DNA of 64,000 bases, taken from assembly GCA_025642065.1 (NCBI GenBank), contig JAODUP010000957.1, positions 62,001 through 126,000 on the forward strand, given 5' to 3'. This document shows, in pieces, positions 48,025-61,220 of this stretch (its first letter is position 1; each line of letters opens with the position of its first letter). The translations under genes were made by a program, and so were the position numbers. The notes under the pieces are model-generated. The model did not search any database. It had not been told where the DNA came from and was given only the letters and a program-made list of their open reading frames with translations. The DNA comes from Paralvinella palmiformis. Its lineage: Eukaryota > Annelida > Polychaeta > Terebellida > Alvinellidae.

Positions 48025-48239
48025 AATCTCTGACACAGCTCTTGACAAACTGAGCATAATCGGCTTCCGGTAGAAGGGTTTACAGTTCTCCTATTATCCC
48101 AGTATCCGGCTGGAGACAACTTGATCAGGACGGTTTGAAATAAACTATGAGATACATACGTCGGTGAATAAATAATATGAGTGAGGCGGGTTAGCAAGGG
48201 ACACAGTTACAGATTGAGCGTTTGTGGAGGGAGGCAAAT

Positions 48240-48370
48240 ATTTGATGATTACAGCAACTTTTGTGCACAAGGTAGGCTAAATAGGCCAAGCGACCTCCAT
48301 AGGTAATCAGGCGAAGTCAAAGATGAACCACCCTTCAGACATGCCCACGCCAAGATCTGCAATCAAGTGT
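48240..48370 (-). mobile_element. tRNA-derived SINE D, copy 3 (head missing)
   Basis: Contains ACTTTTGTGCACAAGGTAGG, GGCCAAGCGACCTCC and AAGATCTGCAATCAAGTG. The match ends near the B box, so the tRNA-like head is truncated. It lies inside repeat B copy 2 and is therefore younger than it. Confidence 0.65.
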
Positions 48371-48560
48371 TTTATTTCTGTGGGGGTGGGAGGCAACGAG
48401 TAATGGATCTAGGGGGTGGGTGGAAAGAAAGACGGAAATATGGATGAAGGGAGGAAGACCAGAAGGGAGTCAGTCTATCAGTGGGTCACTCAGTCAGTGA
48501 CACAATCAAAGAGACTGACTGAGATATAGGTGTGGGATGAAGAAAGAGAGGGGAGAGAAT

Positions 48561-48561
48561 G

Positions 48562-48612
<51 letters not shown>
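48561..48612. repeat. (TA)n microsatellite in repeat B copy 2
   Basis: TA run after a GA-rich stretch, at the internal microsatellite position of repeat B. Confidence 0.95.
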
Positions 48613-48613
<1 letters not shown>

Positions 48614-49592
48614 TGACAAATCGAAATAGAGAAGAAGGGATAACGACAGATACAGACATATAAATAAAGAGATAGAGAAACTGCCCGAACGACAGACATC
48701 ACACTATCTACCAAGCATACCTCCCTACAAACCTCTGATTCTTCCCTCTGTTAATATCTCTTCAGGATCGTGTCGGGGATGACAAGAAGACAATAAATTC
48801 AATCATTAGTCGAGATGTTGGTGACTAGATGATATTCAGATCACTGACTACTGTCGGATATCTCACACACACCACTAACAGATCTGGGCTAACATTGCCA
48901 TGGAGATAACACTCTTAACCCCATCGCCGTAATCCTTCCTCATATCAGGATCCTAGCACGCAACTATGATTCCATTGTTTCTCCATCTGTACATCATGTC
49001 TTCCCATGATATTATCCTTTGATCCAGTTATTTTAGTCCTGTTTTTCCTAGATCCTTCAACTAGTCCATCGTCTATTCGTAATACACTCTTCAAATGATT
49101 CTGTTTAATAATCCCTGTCTTCCCATAATATTGTCTCCTTATTTTTTGTCCTTCCTTGGCCGACTCAGTATTTCGCCATTGTATGACCCTTTGCCCCATT
49201 TCACCATCATTTATATGATCCTGTAATTTGGTACTTGCTTCTTTATATGACCTGGTCTTTCGTTCCTTTATCATTCCTGGACGCTCTTTATCAGTTCTTT
49301 CTCCTTCAATCAGCCTATCGGTCAGTGCTAAAAACTTCATATTCCCCTGTTTTTCATTTATTCGTTCATGTAGGTTTTTTGTTGTAAATCAATTATACAT
49401 GAACTTCTTACTCTAATATTCGTTCTTTCCTGGAACGTACATTTATGTTATTTGATTTCATGACTCTTCCTGTGAGATCTGAATCTTCCATGATCCTATC
49501 TATTGCGTTCCCCATACTTACAACACCTCTTCTTTCGAAGCCTCCCTGGCCCTACTGTGAAAGTAGCTTTTATTATTCCGTTCTTACATGAT

Positions 49593-49647
49593 TCTCTCTC
49601 CCCCCCTCTCTCTCTCTCTCTGTGTGTGTTTCTGTGTGTGTGTGTGT

Positions 49648-49698
<51 letters not shown>

Positions 49699-49699
49699 A
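49593..49699. repeat. (CT)n/(GT)n tract
   Basis: C-run, CT run, GT run, then a second CT run. The Ser-Leu frames across it are repeat translation. Confidence 0.96.
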
Positions 49700-50798
49700 T
49701 TCTATCGCGCTCTATCTATCTATCTCTCCCACTCATTTACTCACTCACTCAATCATTTTGTGTTCTCTATCACTAAATGCCTATCTTCCTCCCTTATCTC
49801 TCTCAGATCCAGATCTGTGCTTACTTTCTAATCTATCGTTTTTCATTTATTTTATCCGTTGATTATTTTAAGCACTTTACACTGCTCCACCATATACATG
49901 CTGGGCATTTCTTTGTTATAGGTGATAGTTTAGTATTTTTAGTCACAGTGATTTATTTTAGCCAAACCTTCCCTAAGTCTAACCGTATTACAATTACTTG
50001 TAATTTGTGAAAGGTGTAACTGTTTTCATTATATACCAACTATCTACTGATTGGATATGCCATTTAATACATGTTTGGTTATGTATTTATCTCTCTTGCG
50101 ACTTGTTTTCGCACCTGTCTGTTGACCTGTATATCGACCTGTCTGTCGACCTGTCTGCATGTATGTCCGTTTCCTTAGCTAGCCTATATTGCCGTCTGTC
50201 TGCTTACCTCTCGGTCTCTGTGTCTGTACCCGTGCCATCTTTCCTGTAGGATTACCTTTATATCTACCTGTATATTAAACCACCTCGCAGTCTGGCTGTC
50301 TTCTTTATATATTGTATCACATGTTTTGTAACATTAATTACAACAGGGACTCATGTCATATTAGAGCCCGTTATCTGTTACATATTACATCATTGATGAA
50401 GACATTGTAGTTATTGGTATCGCTACATCTTATTATTTATAGGAGTGCTTATTTTATCTAACGTTAATTGAAGAATTACCGTAAAGTCGTACATTAGGTA
50501 AAATGTATTATTCGAAACAAATGGAAGGTATGAAGTGTTGAGTCATCATACAGCTATGGCAAATGTTGGCGTAAACATACAACAGTCGACATGCATCAAT
50601 AACGATCAAATAAACTCATTGTATTGCACTCGTAAAACGTCAGCACTCGACTGACATTTACCAAATGTAAAACATTTATTCTATTTATTTTATGATGTTA
50701 CTAGATTATTTGTTTACTTTATAAACCAGGTTATGTTGCTTTAGGCTTGCTTTACTACATAGCAGTCTAGTCGCGTGGAAAAAGAAATCGTTTCATCA
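49700..50798. other. No gene found
   Basis: GACCTGTCTGT-type degenerate repeats lie at 50105-50160. Nothing else is supported. Confidence 0.5.
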
Positions 50799-50862
50799 AA
50801 CAACACAGCACAACACAACACAACACACAGCACAGCACAACACAACACAACACAACACAACA
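50799..50862. repeat. (ACAAC)n pentanucleotide repeat
   Basis: CAACA units with CAGCA variants. Confidence 0.93.
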
Positions 50863-51000
50863 TAATTCTTTTCGCCATGCATTTAATAGATTAATTAAGT
50901 AGTGAATTAGGTATGTGTTAAATCATGATTAAAGCCACTAACAACGGTTTCCAGTGAATTACCAGTGTGTGTGTTCAAGCGATTTATTTATTACTTAAAA

Positions 51001-51090
51001 CTACATGTACAGATCGATTCAGCAACTATCTTTCCTTTTGGTTACAAGACAAAGACACGACAGCAATAAACAAACTCACGCTTAACCTAC
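51001..51090 (+). repeat. Interspersed repeat G, copy 2
   Basis: Partner of 7441-7535; see that entry. Confidence 0.6.
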
Positions 51091-51437
51091 TTATAGCCAT
51101 CCTGTGAAGGAAGATTCGAAAGTAAAGTAGCGGAACCTGGTAGCTCATTAGTGAGATGGTAAAATGTGAAGTTGGCATACCGGTATATGATTATTTGATT
51201 ATAATAACCTAAATATAACAATTATCCAGCTCTCCTTATCACTCAAATTCGAACCGAAAATCTGAACGTTTGCATCTTTATGGGAACGCTCGATACCTCT
51301 AGTAAATATCTGGAGCCATTTTGGAAGAAAAAACCACATCGGATTAGACAAATGTGCAGGATTGTATACATTCCAGTATTGACAAGATATATGGGTGTAG
51401 GTGTACGCGGTCTATTACAGGAATGTGTAACTGATTT

Positions 51438-51500
51438 ACAGATTGCAGTCGAAACAATAGCCGAGACTAATCCACCACCTTAACGACTGAGCCACAACCA
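51438..51500 (-). mobile_element. tRNA-like SINE head, minus strand
   Basis: The minus strand reads GTGGCTCAGTCGTTAAGGTG (A box, from 51496) and then TTGTTTCGACTGC (B box near 51445-51457). It resembles a tRNA 5' half well, but the arms do not close into a full cloverleaf, so a SINE head is more likely than a tRNA gene. The 67-residue plus-strand frame at 51280-51483 overlaps it and is not credited. Confidence 0.5.
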
Positions 51501-51916
51501 TCTCCACCACCACCAGCATCTTCTAGCTGTGTTAGTAACATTACATAATATATCACGATATTTAAATCGTACTTATACAATTATTTCATAAAATTCGTTC
51601 GTCATATGAAAGTGAACAACACACAGATTAGGCCGACGTGTAATTATGTGATATATTTACGAACACAATACTATTACGATACGAAGCACCTTCATATATC
51701 CCTTAACTTCCATGTTGTAAAAACATTTATGTTTGTATATACACCAATAATTTGGACATGGACAGTCAGCGAAGAATACATATGAATTGCGCTCCATTGG
51801 AGTAAATATTTTAGCTAACAATGGATCAGCAACATGAATACTCCCAGTACGATCTTCGGATAATAAACTATAGCGATATTTGGAGAAAATATCGGTTTAT
51901 GAAGAACAAAAATAAT
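51501..51916. other. No gene found
   Basis: AT-rich sequence, nothing supported. Confidence 0.5.
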
Positions 51917-51930
51917 ATATTATATATATA

Positions 51931-52018
<88 letters not shown>
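51917..52018. repeat. (TA)n microsatellite
   Basis: About 100 bases of TA with one phase slip, just left of repeat H copy 2; a TA tract also precedes copy 1. Confidence 0.96.
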
Positions 52019-52022
<4 letters not shown>

Positions 52023-52029
52023 TAGAACT

Positions 52030-52290
52030 CAACTGTCTGAAAATAGTAAATTGAGCCAATTTTAATTGCAGGTTCGTTTTTTGTCTCAAACACTAACTAT
52101 CAGCTATGGGAGACATTTTAACGAGACAAATAATTGTCCTTCTTTCTAAGGGGTTGTTTCCCCATTATCTGCCGCCTGAATGAATTGTCGACTGATACAA
52201 GATATAATACGCTCTATTTCATCTAATTATCTGTATTTGATGTAGGGATATGTTGTCAAACATTAGTTTTCATAGCTGTAACAAATGACC
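52030..52290 (+). repeat. Interspersed repeat H, copy 2
   Basis: Partner of 28600-28880: GAGCCAATT (52053), CTTTCTAAGGGGTTGTTTCC (52143), AATTGTCGACTGA (52184). The (CT)n(TA)n tract follows at 52519. Confidence 0.6.
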
Positions 52291-52518
52291 TCTTAATTTG
52301 AATGTTTGGGTACTAAATGCCATAATTACCAATCTGTTTGTCTTTCTGACATACTGGCGGGTAAGTATTTAATAAAACGATAAATGTCGACTTAGTGTAA
52401 AGTTAGTAAACTAAAATGGAAGAATGTTCCGTCCCGAATTCCACCTTCTACTTTGTCAGTTGATAGCGAAAGGGTATTCGATTGGACAAGATGGTTGACA
52501 CTAGTCTGTTTTGTGCTG

Positions 52519-52622
52519 CTCTCTCTCTCTCTCTCTCTCTCTCTCCTTCTCTCTCTCCATCTCTCCCCTCTCTCTCTCTCTCTCCCATCTCCCCCTCTCT
52601 CTCTTCTCTCTACCCCCTCTCT

Positions 52623-52705
<83 letters not shown>
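52519..52705. repeat. (CT)n then (TA)n compound microsatellite
   Basis: CT-rich run with CCC interruptions passing into (TA)n at 52668. Frames encoding Ser-Leu or Arg-Glu repeats are not genes. Confidence 0.97.
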
Positions 52706-52707
<2 letters not shown>

Positions 52708-53209
52708 GATTTCACTCGATTTAAGACTGCACAGCTTTCAAAGCATGATCTAATGTTGTTACATTTTCAATGCCTGCTTAAAGTTCCGGATGAAAGTTGA
52801 ATAATAACATTATACGGGGTCAGATTGCAAAATAAGTACATTCAAATAGAGACATACACTAATATAATATTAGCTTTTTTTATTATATTCAGCAGCACTT
52901 ATGAAGAGTATTCATCTTCTAAAACTTTGGACCTTCTTATTAGCTTTTTCATCTTCAAATTAATGACAAATTAATTACAAAATCAAGAACAACCCATACA
53001 CATATAAACAACTCAAATTCTTATAGATTATTCAAGACTGAAGTATTCACGAACACCAACAAATAGACTTAAAGCGCCCGTATGAAATTAAAGTTTTCAT
53101 GTGCAGTTACTATGTATTAGCATCCATAGAGACGCATTATCAGCTGCAGCATATTTGAGCATAACAACATTTATAATAATCTAATTAAGAATATTCTTTT
53201 AGAATTTAT

Positions 53210-53210
<1 letters not shown>
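52706..53210. other. No gene found
   Basis: AT-rich sequence, nothing supported. Confidence 0.5.

Positions 53211-53279
<69 letters not shown>
53211..53279. repeat. (AT)n microsatellite
   Basis: Pure AT run adjoining repeat A copy 3. Confidence 0.96.
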
Positions 53280-53284
<5 letters not shown>

Positions 53285-53289
53285 CATAC

Positions 53290-54720
53290 ATACAATCTCT
53301 CAGACAGTATTGCAAGGCGGGGACGGGGAATGGGCGAACCACGGTGATAGCCAAATCTTCCTAACTTTGTAATAATCACCTAACCAGTTGAAGTATGCGA
53401 TATGTTACAGCTTCATTAGACTAGTTTTGTTTATCATGCATTGCCATGAGGACAATAATTATTCTTACAGTTCTTTGCTTTTTCAGTATCCTATGTCTAG
53501 TGCCAAGTACTAGCGTCATTCGTTGTCGGCATTCATCAACTTGTTATTCCCTCGTTGATGATCCTCACGGGCTGTTTGTTCTAATTAGTTCGTTACCCAT
53601 GTCGGAGTGAATATGTCACGTTCCTTCAGGTTAATTTAGTCCATACCCGACGACGCTATGCCCCGATGTTGTTATTTAGGTCTTACCCTTTTGCGTTTCA
53701 GCAGGTCAGAGTCATATGCGGTGATCTTTATGACTATTATCACCGACCAGCAGGTGTGTGCTAACTATCTACTAATGACTACTCATCACGTAGCAGCAAA
53801 AGAAAAGATTTAACGGTTTGTTATGCGAATTGAAAACTAGTTTGGGCAATATTAGTGTATGTAAACTCCAGAACACCCTGTCTGCATAGTGTTATACATA
53901 AATTAGTTATTTACACTTCAGCTAAGTACATTGAAATTATAGAAAACTATTGTACATGTATTTTATAGAGTACATACCTCAAGATAGCCATCTGGTGTTG
54001 GTTACACGTATACAAGTATGAAATATATTTAAAGAAATTATTTACTGAAAACCTAATGAAAAATGAACATGCACTGATTTAAAACTTAAAGATAAAATAT
54101 TTCCTTTCCTAAGCAAACAAATATTATTTTAAAAGTGGAAAATTGATATTCGCAAAATAAATCACCTACAATTGTAAATAATATTCATTTATATCATATT
54201 TCATTCCTCTCCTTTTGTAATCAAAATATGGGATAAATGTTGTTTTTTTTAGGTACAATTATGCATAAATATCGATTGGCCCAAATTTACAAATAATAGC
54301 CAAAATAACATTATTCCCAGTCGTGTTTCGGTTCACTAATGCTCTGGTAAAGGGTCTCTAAATTTAACTGATTGGTAACCATGGAGCTTGTTTATTGTTC
54401 TAATAGACGTAGTAATGACCATAAGTTTCTTTAGGGTAAGTGGGTGTTTGAGTTATTTGCATTAATGGATCATCTTCAATGTATGCCGTTGATGACCATC
54501 TCTCTAGACAATTTTGCAGCTTGTGACACAATTGATCACGATTAAAACAATGTCTTCACTGAACGTGAATCCACTAACTACTTGATTTAAGAGGTGATCT
54601 AAGGAAAACGATCTGATAGCCTGAAATTACGTTCATACCGTAAAAAGCGGATAAAATGATGAGGCATCATTCAATAGGCTATTATATCCGCATTAGACGG
54701 AGTCTAACCTTTTCTTTGTG
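53290..54720 (-). repeat. Long interspersed repeat A, copy 3 (inverted)
   Basis: The reverse complement matches copies 1 and 2: GTCGGTGATAATAGTCA (53732-53748 reversed), GAACGTGACATATTCACTCC (53608-53627 reversed) and GATGAATGCCGAC (53527-53539 reversed). The far end (54560-54720 reversed) matches copy 1 at 16840-16960. The centre (53800-54340) is AT-rich and only loosely related. No gene is present. Confidence 0.82.
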
Positions 54721-55367
54721 CATTCAGTGTCTACCTTTTTGAAATATCGAACCAAATGGAAAACTGGTCAAATCTAGAAGAACGTTTCAAATGATCTGAG
54801 GCTCCCAAATATGGTCAAATGGTTGAAATCGCTACCATGCTTTGGGTGATTTAATAGTGAAAAGGTGATATCAAATGATCTATGACTTTTGAAATTTAAA
54901 CAAAAAACAGTAAAAGATGTTGTCATTAACTTATTAAGAAGTTTTTTCACACTTAGATTACTAAACTGTTGAGCTCATCCGTGCCTCCAACTATACGAGG
55001 GGTATCGATACAATTATTTTTCAAGAAGTATTACTTACAAATTGTGTTATAATTATAGTGCATGTACATATTTGAATATACCACACAATAGATACATAAC
55101 ACGTTGACACATTGTTTTTATTCATATACTTCTTTGAATTATAATACGCGTACTGTTATTGTTTATATTGAAAGATGGCTAATACCATGAATAAATACCT
55201 CTGTTGTCATATATGACTATTCGTAGATTGAATCCACAGCAGGCCTTTCAGAACGCCTGCCTTGATATCGTTTATTATTTCTGTTAATACTTATTATTAT
55301 CATTATTTCTGTTTTTATTGCACATATTATACATAGCATTTTGTAAAATCATATTAAAACCTAGAAC

Positions 55368-55369
<2 letters not shown>
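54721..55369. other. No gene found
   Basis: AT-rich sequence, nothing supported. Confidence 0.5.

Positions 55370-55432
<63 letters not shown>
55370..55432. repeat. (AAT)n microsatellite
   Basis: Pure AAT run. Confidence 0.97.
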
Positions 55433-56744
55433 CTCATGCCTTAATTGTGTTCTACAATATATTAAACTAGATTAGCTGAGAATATATGTCATCTACTTTT
55501 TATTTGTGTCCGTCGAGTAATCTCAGTGAATATTGGAATCATCTATGATCATCCGATTGTCATTGCTGGTACAATAAGAGTCGCGTCTAGCTTGATATAT
55601 AGATAATATGGATAATAAGTTTAGATATGTTTAATCGGAAATAGCTATCTATTAATACTAAAGTCGTATTTCTATTGTTAACATTCTTAATCAATATTTA
55701 AATAGACAGTCATAAATCAATACAACAAACATGAAAGAGTATAACATATTTAAACGTTTTGTTTAAATGTTAATGTGGGAATTTTGCTGGCAATGCATAC
55801 ATAGTTTTTAGCTAGATCTATACACTGATTATATGTACATCTTTATTCATCTAATATTCTTCAAAAGAAAAAGTATTTATTTTCATATCATTAATAGGTT
55901 AGTAAAGAGTTTTTAACATATTTGGTGTTAATGTGAATGAGTGAAGGGATTGTCTCATTCTTTGAATACTTTTAAAAGAGATAAAGTCTTGGTAACTAAA
56001 GATTAATTATCTTGCATTTGTTTTGTATTGTGTATACCAATAATCCAAAACGTATTATACTTCTGATTCAATTATTTCAAAACAATTTGTTCAAATATCA
56101 CTTTCTTTCATTCCTCTGCCATTGCTCATCACATGACTTCTCACATAATAATAAAGACCAAGTAATAATATCCCCTCTTGCTTTCCTGGTTGTCTGATGT
56201 AGCCTGATAGTTATCAAGAGATGGACGATGATATTCTGGAGGTGATAATTCTGTGATTCCACGTTTTCATATTGAATTTCTTTCATGAGTAACCAGTGCG
56301 GCCTGACAATCTCAATATATATCCAGCGATCAATTATCTTAAGGTACTGCAGCTTATACTTACAATATAACCGCATATTAGGAGAGAATTAGGCATCTGA
56401 AGAGCCACTCTTACTGACACAGAATTTACCTGAATTAATCCAAATCATTATTACCAGCGTAGAGTTTGTGGAGGCGTTCCTTAGAAAACCGAAAGTTATC
56501 TGTTCATTTTTAAATAGCAAAATCTCAACTATTATAAGTGATTATACATTCTGCTCCTGTAATAAAAGTTATTGAGATTGTTTTGGAAAATTGAGACTTA
56601 CTTAAGTGACTCTTTGCCTTTCATATGAAGGCTTGCATATGGAATATCATGAAAATGAATATTAAGGATAGCCTAATGCATAAGCAAGGTTAAAAATGCA
56701 ATGAACGCCAAATACCAAACACACATGTAGAGTAGATATTAGTA
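55433..56744. other. No gene found
   Basis: A 92-residue minus-strand frame at 56098-56376 shows no domain. Nothing else is supported. Confidence 0.45.
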
Positions 56745-57503
56745 TTTTCGGACACTGCCATAATTCGGACACTTTGTCGTAAATGTTTTTGAGGCACCCA
56801 CACATCAATGACATATTTACATAAAATAAAGACGTTTAACAAACACGAATCTCCGCGAAAATTTAAAATTCTTTCGTGTAACAAACTGTTAACATAAGTT
56901 AAATACCGAGAGAGGTTTCTTGGTCGAACGCAGTAGTTGTAAGAAGAAAGACTTCGTTTGAACCATTTCGCAGTCTGTTATTACTGCTATTTCGTGTGTT
57001 TTGGCCAAAACATATTGACTAAGATCCGATCTATTCAGATGCTGCCATTTTGAATATAATCTCAAACGCGATCTGATTCGCTGAAGGTGTCCGCGTACTG
57101 CAATGCGAATTAAACGTACCTTTCAGTTTTCGGACAACACCCTAAATTGAAATATCAGCTTTGCAATAAATACAATAAAGTTGAATAGAGTTCAATGACA
57201 TTAACTTAATTCAAGAAATAATGAGTAACTCAATAAATTGCATGCATAGACACAAGACATTATTTGATAATTAACAAAGTCACTTTATTATATTCAGAAG
57301 ACCCAAAAACTATCATCAGGAAGATGAACAAGTGCCAAATTGTGATTAATGTCATTCTAGTTGTGGGAACATTATGTCCTTGTATTTTATTTAAATAGCA
57401 TATGACTTGCATTAATAATTCCTGTTGTTGTTTTCTCGAATTTGCAATTCATTGAAAAATACTGAAGTGTCCGAATTCTGCCACAAGTGTTCGAATTCTG
57501 CTT
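56745..57503. mobile_element. Candidate non-autonomous DNA transposon (MITE-like)
   Basis: The left end carries TTCGGACACT twice (56747-56756 and 56764-56773). The right end carries the inverted form twice (AGTGTCCGAA near 57466 and AGTGTTCGAA near 57486). A further inverted pair, GGTGTCCG near 57088 and CGGACAACACC near 57138, lies inside. TA dinucleotides occur just outside both ends, which would suit a Tc1/mariner/pogo-type target, but the ends differ in length. The 750-base interior encodes nothing recognisable. Confidence 0.55.
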
Positions 57504-57681
57504 AGTTACCCATGCTTCACTTTCGGAAAGGTTATGGTGCCAAAAATATATAATCAAGAACGAAATGCACATTTATGGGAAGCTTGACGTTGGATAAATG
57601 TTTTGAAATAGATTGTATTTTTCCAATACGAAAATATAAAATATTTTGGTTAATTATGTGTTAAGTGTCTTAAAAATGACT

Positions 57682-57722
<41 letters not shown>

Positions 57723-57760
57723 ATATATATATATATATTATATATATATATATATATATA
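57682..57760. repeat. (CT)n then (TA)n compound microsatellite
   Basis: (CT)n to 57718, then (TA)n with one slip. Confidence 0.97.
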
Positions 57761-58171
57761 TTCCAGGAAATACATACGGAAATATGTAAACTTTCCATTT
57801 ATAACATTATATTGTCGATAATCCTGTATGCTCTCAGATGTTAGAAACATTAATTATTTTATCCCTTCCTTGTTCATGCGTTGGCAGAGTTTAACCGTCG
57901 GTTAGGGCGTCAAACTGTAACTCATGAGCGAAGTTGCACAAACATCAATATATGGGATTTTAAACAAATGAAATGCTGTAGCTGTTTATAAAATGACTGG
58001 CAAACACAAAATACTAGGAATGAGCAACTACTTCGGAATATGTTGAAACTAGTTGAGATTAATTATTTCTGATAATTGCACTTTATTTTACTCTTAGAGC
58101 TGTCTACTCAGAAACAGTGACTGGGCCAATGGTAATTTCACGCCTAATTATTATCTTTTAAATCATTACAG
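57761..58171. other. No gene found
   Basis: AT-rich sequence, nothing supported. Confidence 0.5.
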
Positions 58172-58294
58172 GGTTTTTACAGACATTATTTTGGGTATTA
58201 TTATATTACATATTATTTGTACAGCGCCTTTGAATGGCTCCTGCTAGTAAGGGCGCTTTATTAAATATACATTATTATTATTATTATTGTTATT
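58172..58294 (+). repeat. Dispersed repeat tail with hairpin and (ATT)n, copy 2
   Basis: Partner of 5377-5502, differing by only a few substitutions and one-base indels in about 100 bases. This makes it the least diverged repeat pair in the window. Confidence 0.8.
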
Positions 58295-58325
58295 AATAGT
58301 ACATATACACGTGTCAGTAATAACC

Positions 58326-58377
<52 letters not shown>

Positions 58378-58381
58378 AAAA

Positions 58382-58412
<31 letters not shown>
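58326..58412. repeat. (CA)n then (AT)n compound microsatellite
   Basis: (CA)n to 58376, an A-rich spacer, then (AT)n. Confidence 0.96.
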
Positions 58413-58417
<5 letters not shown>

Positions 58418-59409
58418 TATATAATATAATACACTTACACAAACTTATTTCCCAGTGGATGCTATTAAAAACAAAGAAAAAGAATGGTAGTTACTGACTT
58501 TTTTGGGTGAAAGATTAAAAAGTGTGGCCAATCGATTTTCACACAATAATTATCCAGAAGTATTTATAGCGTTACCTGTATTAGCATCACGCTATCGAAG
58601 CCTTTTTATTTATTTATCTCGGTAACCTTTTTTCAACAGAGGTCGCTGTCGTTTTGCCGTCGTGGTAGTGTTTCGCTTGACTATGGTAAAAGTGATACTG
58701 ATCAGTAACTATGGACGCTGTTCACAGCATTATCAGGAGAAATAGGACTAACTAAGGGGATGGAATACGTTTTTATTTTGTGATTTCTGTTAATGGACAT
58801 GATATTGATTCTTGACAATATGGGTGTTTATGGCTTGATCGGCGGAAGTAAAATAAATTCATTCAGCGAAAAGCAATCAACCCTCCCCCTCGCCTTAGAA
58901 GTAGATCAAACATAAATATTTCAGATATTAAGATATATGAATATCCAGCGAGAATATCGGATTTGATGGTATGATATTCCTAAATCAGCTAAAATCTTCC
59001 ATATATAAATAAGGTCCGGAACTTCCTACGTGAACTGAGAATCTTCTTTGTCTCGATATAGAATATGCCCATATAATGATTCACTTCTTTTTAAGGAGGT
59101 TCATTGTTGGAAACGTGGCTTGCTCCTGTACGCTAATCTTTTTTATGATTGAAGGCGCACAAGGATCTTAAATGTTTTAAATTTGTGAGCGAATAGTTTA
59201 AATCTGTACCGTGGCTTTATTTGATCAAATAAATAACAAGGTCTAAATATAGATAATGCTATTAAAGTACATTGCACAGTAATACCAAGTGATATGTAGC
59301 CGTAAAATAAAATGAAATATGTTCCCACGCAGGCTAAGACTATTAATAGCATTATATATTTCCGCACAAAAATTGTGTTATCGGTTTTTATGCAGCAGTC
59401 ATGTTTTAA

Positions 59410-59446
<37 letters not shown>

Positions 59447-61220
59447 CATTTATATGTTGTGGGAGTCGGCCATCGAGCAGCTAAGAACAGCTTTTGAATA
59501 TGTGTTTCCTTTTCTTATAAGGTTAGGAAAGAGAGTGAAATATATCAATTGCTCATTAATGTTACATAGACGTGTAGGTGACGCAACTTCAATCCTAAAC
59601 CCCTGGTTGCTTCTGGATGCAGTAATATGTTGACTATCTGTTCTAAAAGAAGCCAGTTAAGCATGTGGCAGGAATTTTGCAATTCCAAATAAAAACTAGA
59701 GGTGTATATGATAATGATAACTACTTAATTATTAATTAATAGTTCGTGAAATTTGGGTGTGAAAGTCCAAATAGCTGCTTAACCACATACTTCCACAAAC
59801 CCAGTCATGCAAACACATATGACAATGCATCTACGCCAAAACGTCTATGCGCGTACTTACCAGCATAAACATACATGTACGGGAATCTGCATACCAATTA
59901 AAAATACGTACCTATGTCAATAAGCATAAGCATACCTTTAGGGACGTCTGGATGTGGAAACACCTATATCGAATATATGCTTACATAAGCGAATATATGA
60001 TAAGAAGGAGCCTGCTATTTAATCATAATCTAATTATCCTAAATCTCAGACATTATTTCAACCACCCACCTTTAATTATCTTTTATATAGGTAAACCCCT
60101 AAGCCATAAATGGCTAATAACATGATCAATAAAATGGCAATAATACATGCGTCATTATTGGGGAGAGTGCTGCTAGAACTGGGTTAATGAACAGCCCTAA
60201 TTAGCTAGTGCCATTTACTGTCACGGCACATTAAACAGCCAATATGATGTAACCCACTCAGAACAGATAACTGATGACTATTATCGATGCATAAAAGCAG
60301 CTTCCAACATTCAATTGTAGAACATGTTTAAACCTTTTTTAGAAACTAAACGTCTGATCATGTTTAGTTATACTAAACACACAGACACCATGCAACTTAA
60401 ATAGACATGTACCTGTCAAGGTATCTGGCAAGATGACCTGAGTTTCTCGAGATGGACTACATATATGTTATAGGCCATTTATAAATTTGTTTTATTGGTA
60501 TAAAATATTACTCGTGTCAGCAATATTTTAATTTATCAGTTTAATTTGATTATTGTTTACCTGTCAAGTAACTGATTGCAGGGGTGGGCCTTATGGTGGC
60601 TATAACTGCCTCTGCCTCCAAACAATCGATTATCTATTTCGTCTATTAGTGTGGCTTAGTGTTAGGGTGGTAAAATGAAAATAGAATCCATTGCCTCGAA
60701 TTTATAGATTGAATATTGTTATTTCATGTACAAAGCTGGTCGCTCTCCCCTATAGAAGAATACGCTACATACCTTCCTATAGCCGAATGTTCTGAAACCC
60801 ATCGTATTACATCGTATTATAACACCACAGTTATTAGGTACAACTGACTATATGATCAGATAGGTTTAAGCCATCTTTCTTATCTCATTGAATTAGCAAC
60901 ACTTAAATATTTATTAATATTCAATGCATATGATATCTTAGTTAAATGAATGGTAAATAGATAGACTGGGTAATCTGGCACAACTTCGGTTTAAAGCCAA
61001 CAATTATTCGGTAACATATTATCTTAAATTGGCGAATGTTTCGGATAACAGAGTGTCTATGGAAGGAGTAAAAACCCCCATCTCTAACTAGGAAATCCCC
61101 ATCTCTAACTAGGAACATATCAATAAACTGAATAAACACAGTTAATCTAAGGCACATGATAAATTGTTGATTTTTAATTAATATAAATGTTCCCCATCAT
61201 TTAATACATATTTTAGTTGT
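58413..61220. other. No gene found; small tandem duplications
   Basis: (TA)n lies at 59412-59444. A 21-base unit (CCCCATCTCTAACTAGGAA) is present twice at 61076-61116. A loosely tRNA-like stretch lies near 60648-60720. No gene is supported. Confidence 0.5.

Larger units (their letters stand above)
47570..49500 (-). repeat. Long interspersed repeat B, copy 2 (inverted)
   Basis: Reverse complement of 26060-27640 with the same order of blocks: purine-rich arm (48945-49500 reversed), GAGTGTTATCTCCATGG (48899-48915 reversed), GATATTCAGATCACTGAC-type block (48830-48850), an internal microsatellite zone (48470-48700), then AACTGAACAAAAAGAAC (48008-48024 reversed), the GGAAATATTGGG block (47920) and GTGATGGTTCCTG. 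A SINE D fragment is inserted at 48240-48370. The 176-codon plus-strand frame at 47494-48024 and the 131-codon minus-strand frame at 48945-49340 lie inside it. Confidence 0.8.

Noticed and set aside
48945..49340. 131-codon Lys/Arg/Glu-rich minus-strand protein
   Set aside because: It follows the purine-rich arm of repeat B, where stop codons are rare by composition. Related GAYAATATYATGGGAAGACA units recur inside it as degenerate repeats.
49503..49862. Ser-Leu-rich proteins (also at 26931-27186 and 52453-52800)
   Set aside because: Translation of (CT)n tracts.
51280..51483. 67-codon gene
   Set aside because: It ends inside a tRNA-like SINE head and has no family resemblance.
60648..60720. 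tRNA-like SINE head (TGGCTTAGTGTTAGGG then CCTCGAATTT)
   Set aside because: The B box is too degenerate and no body match was found.
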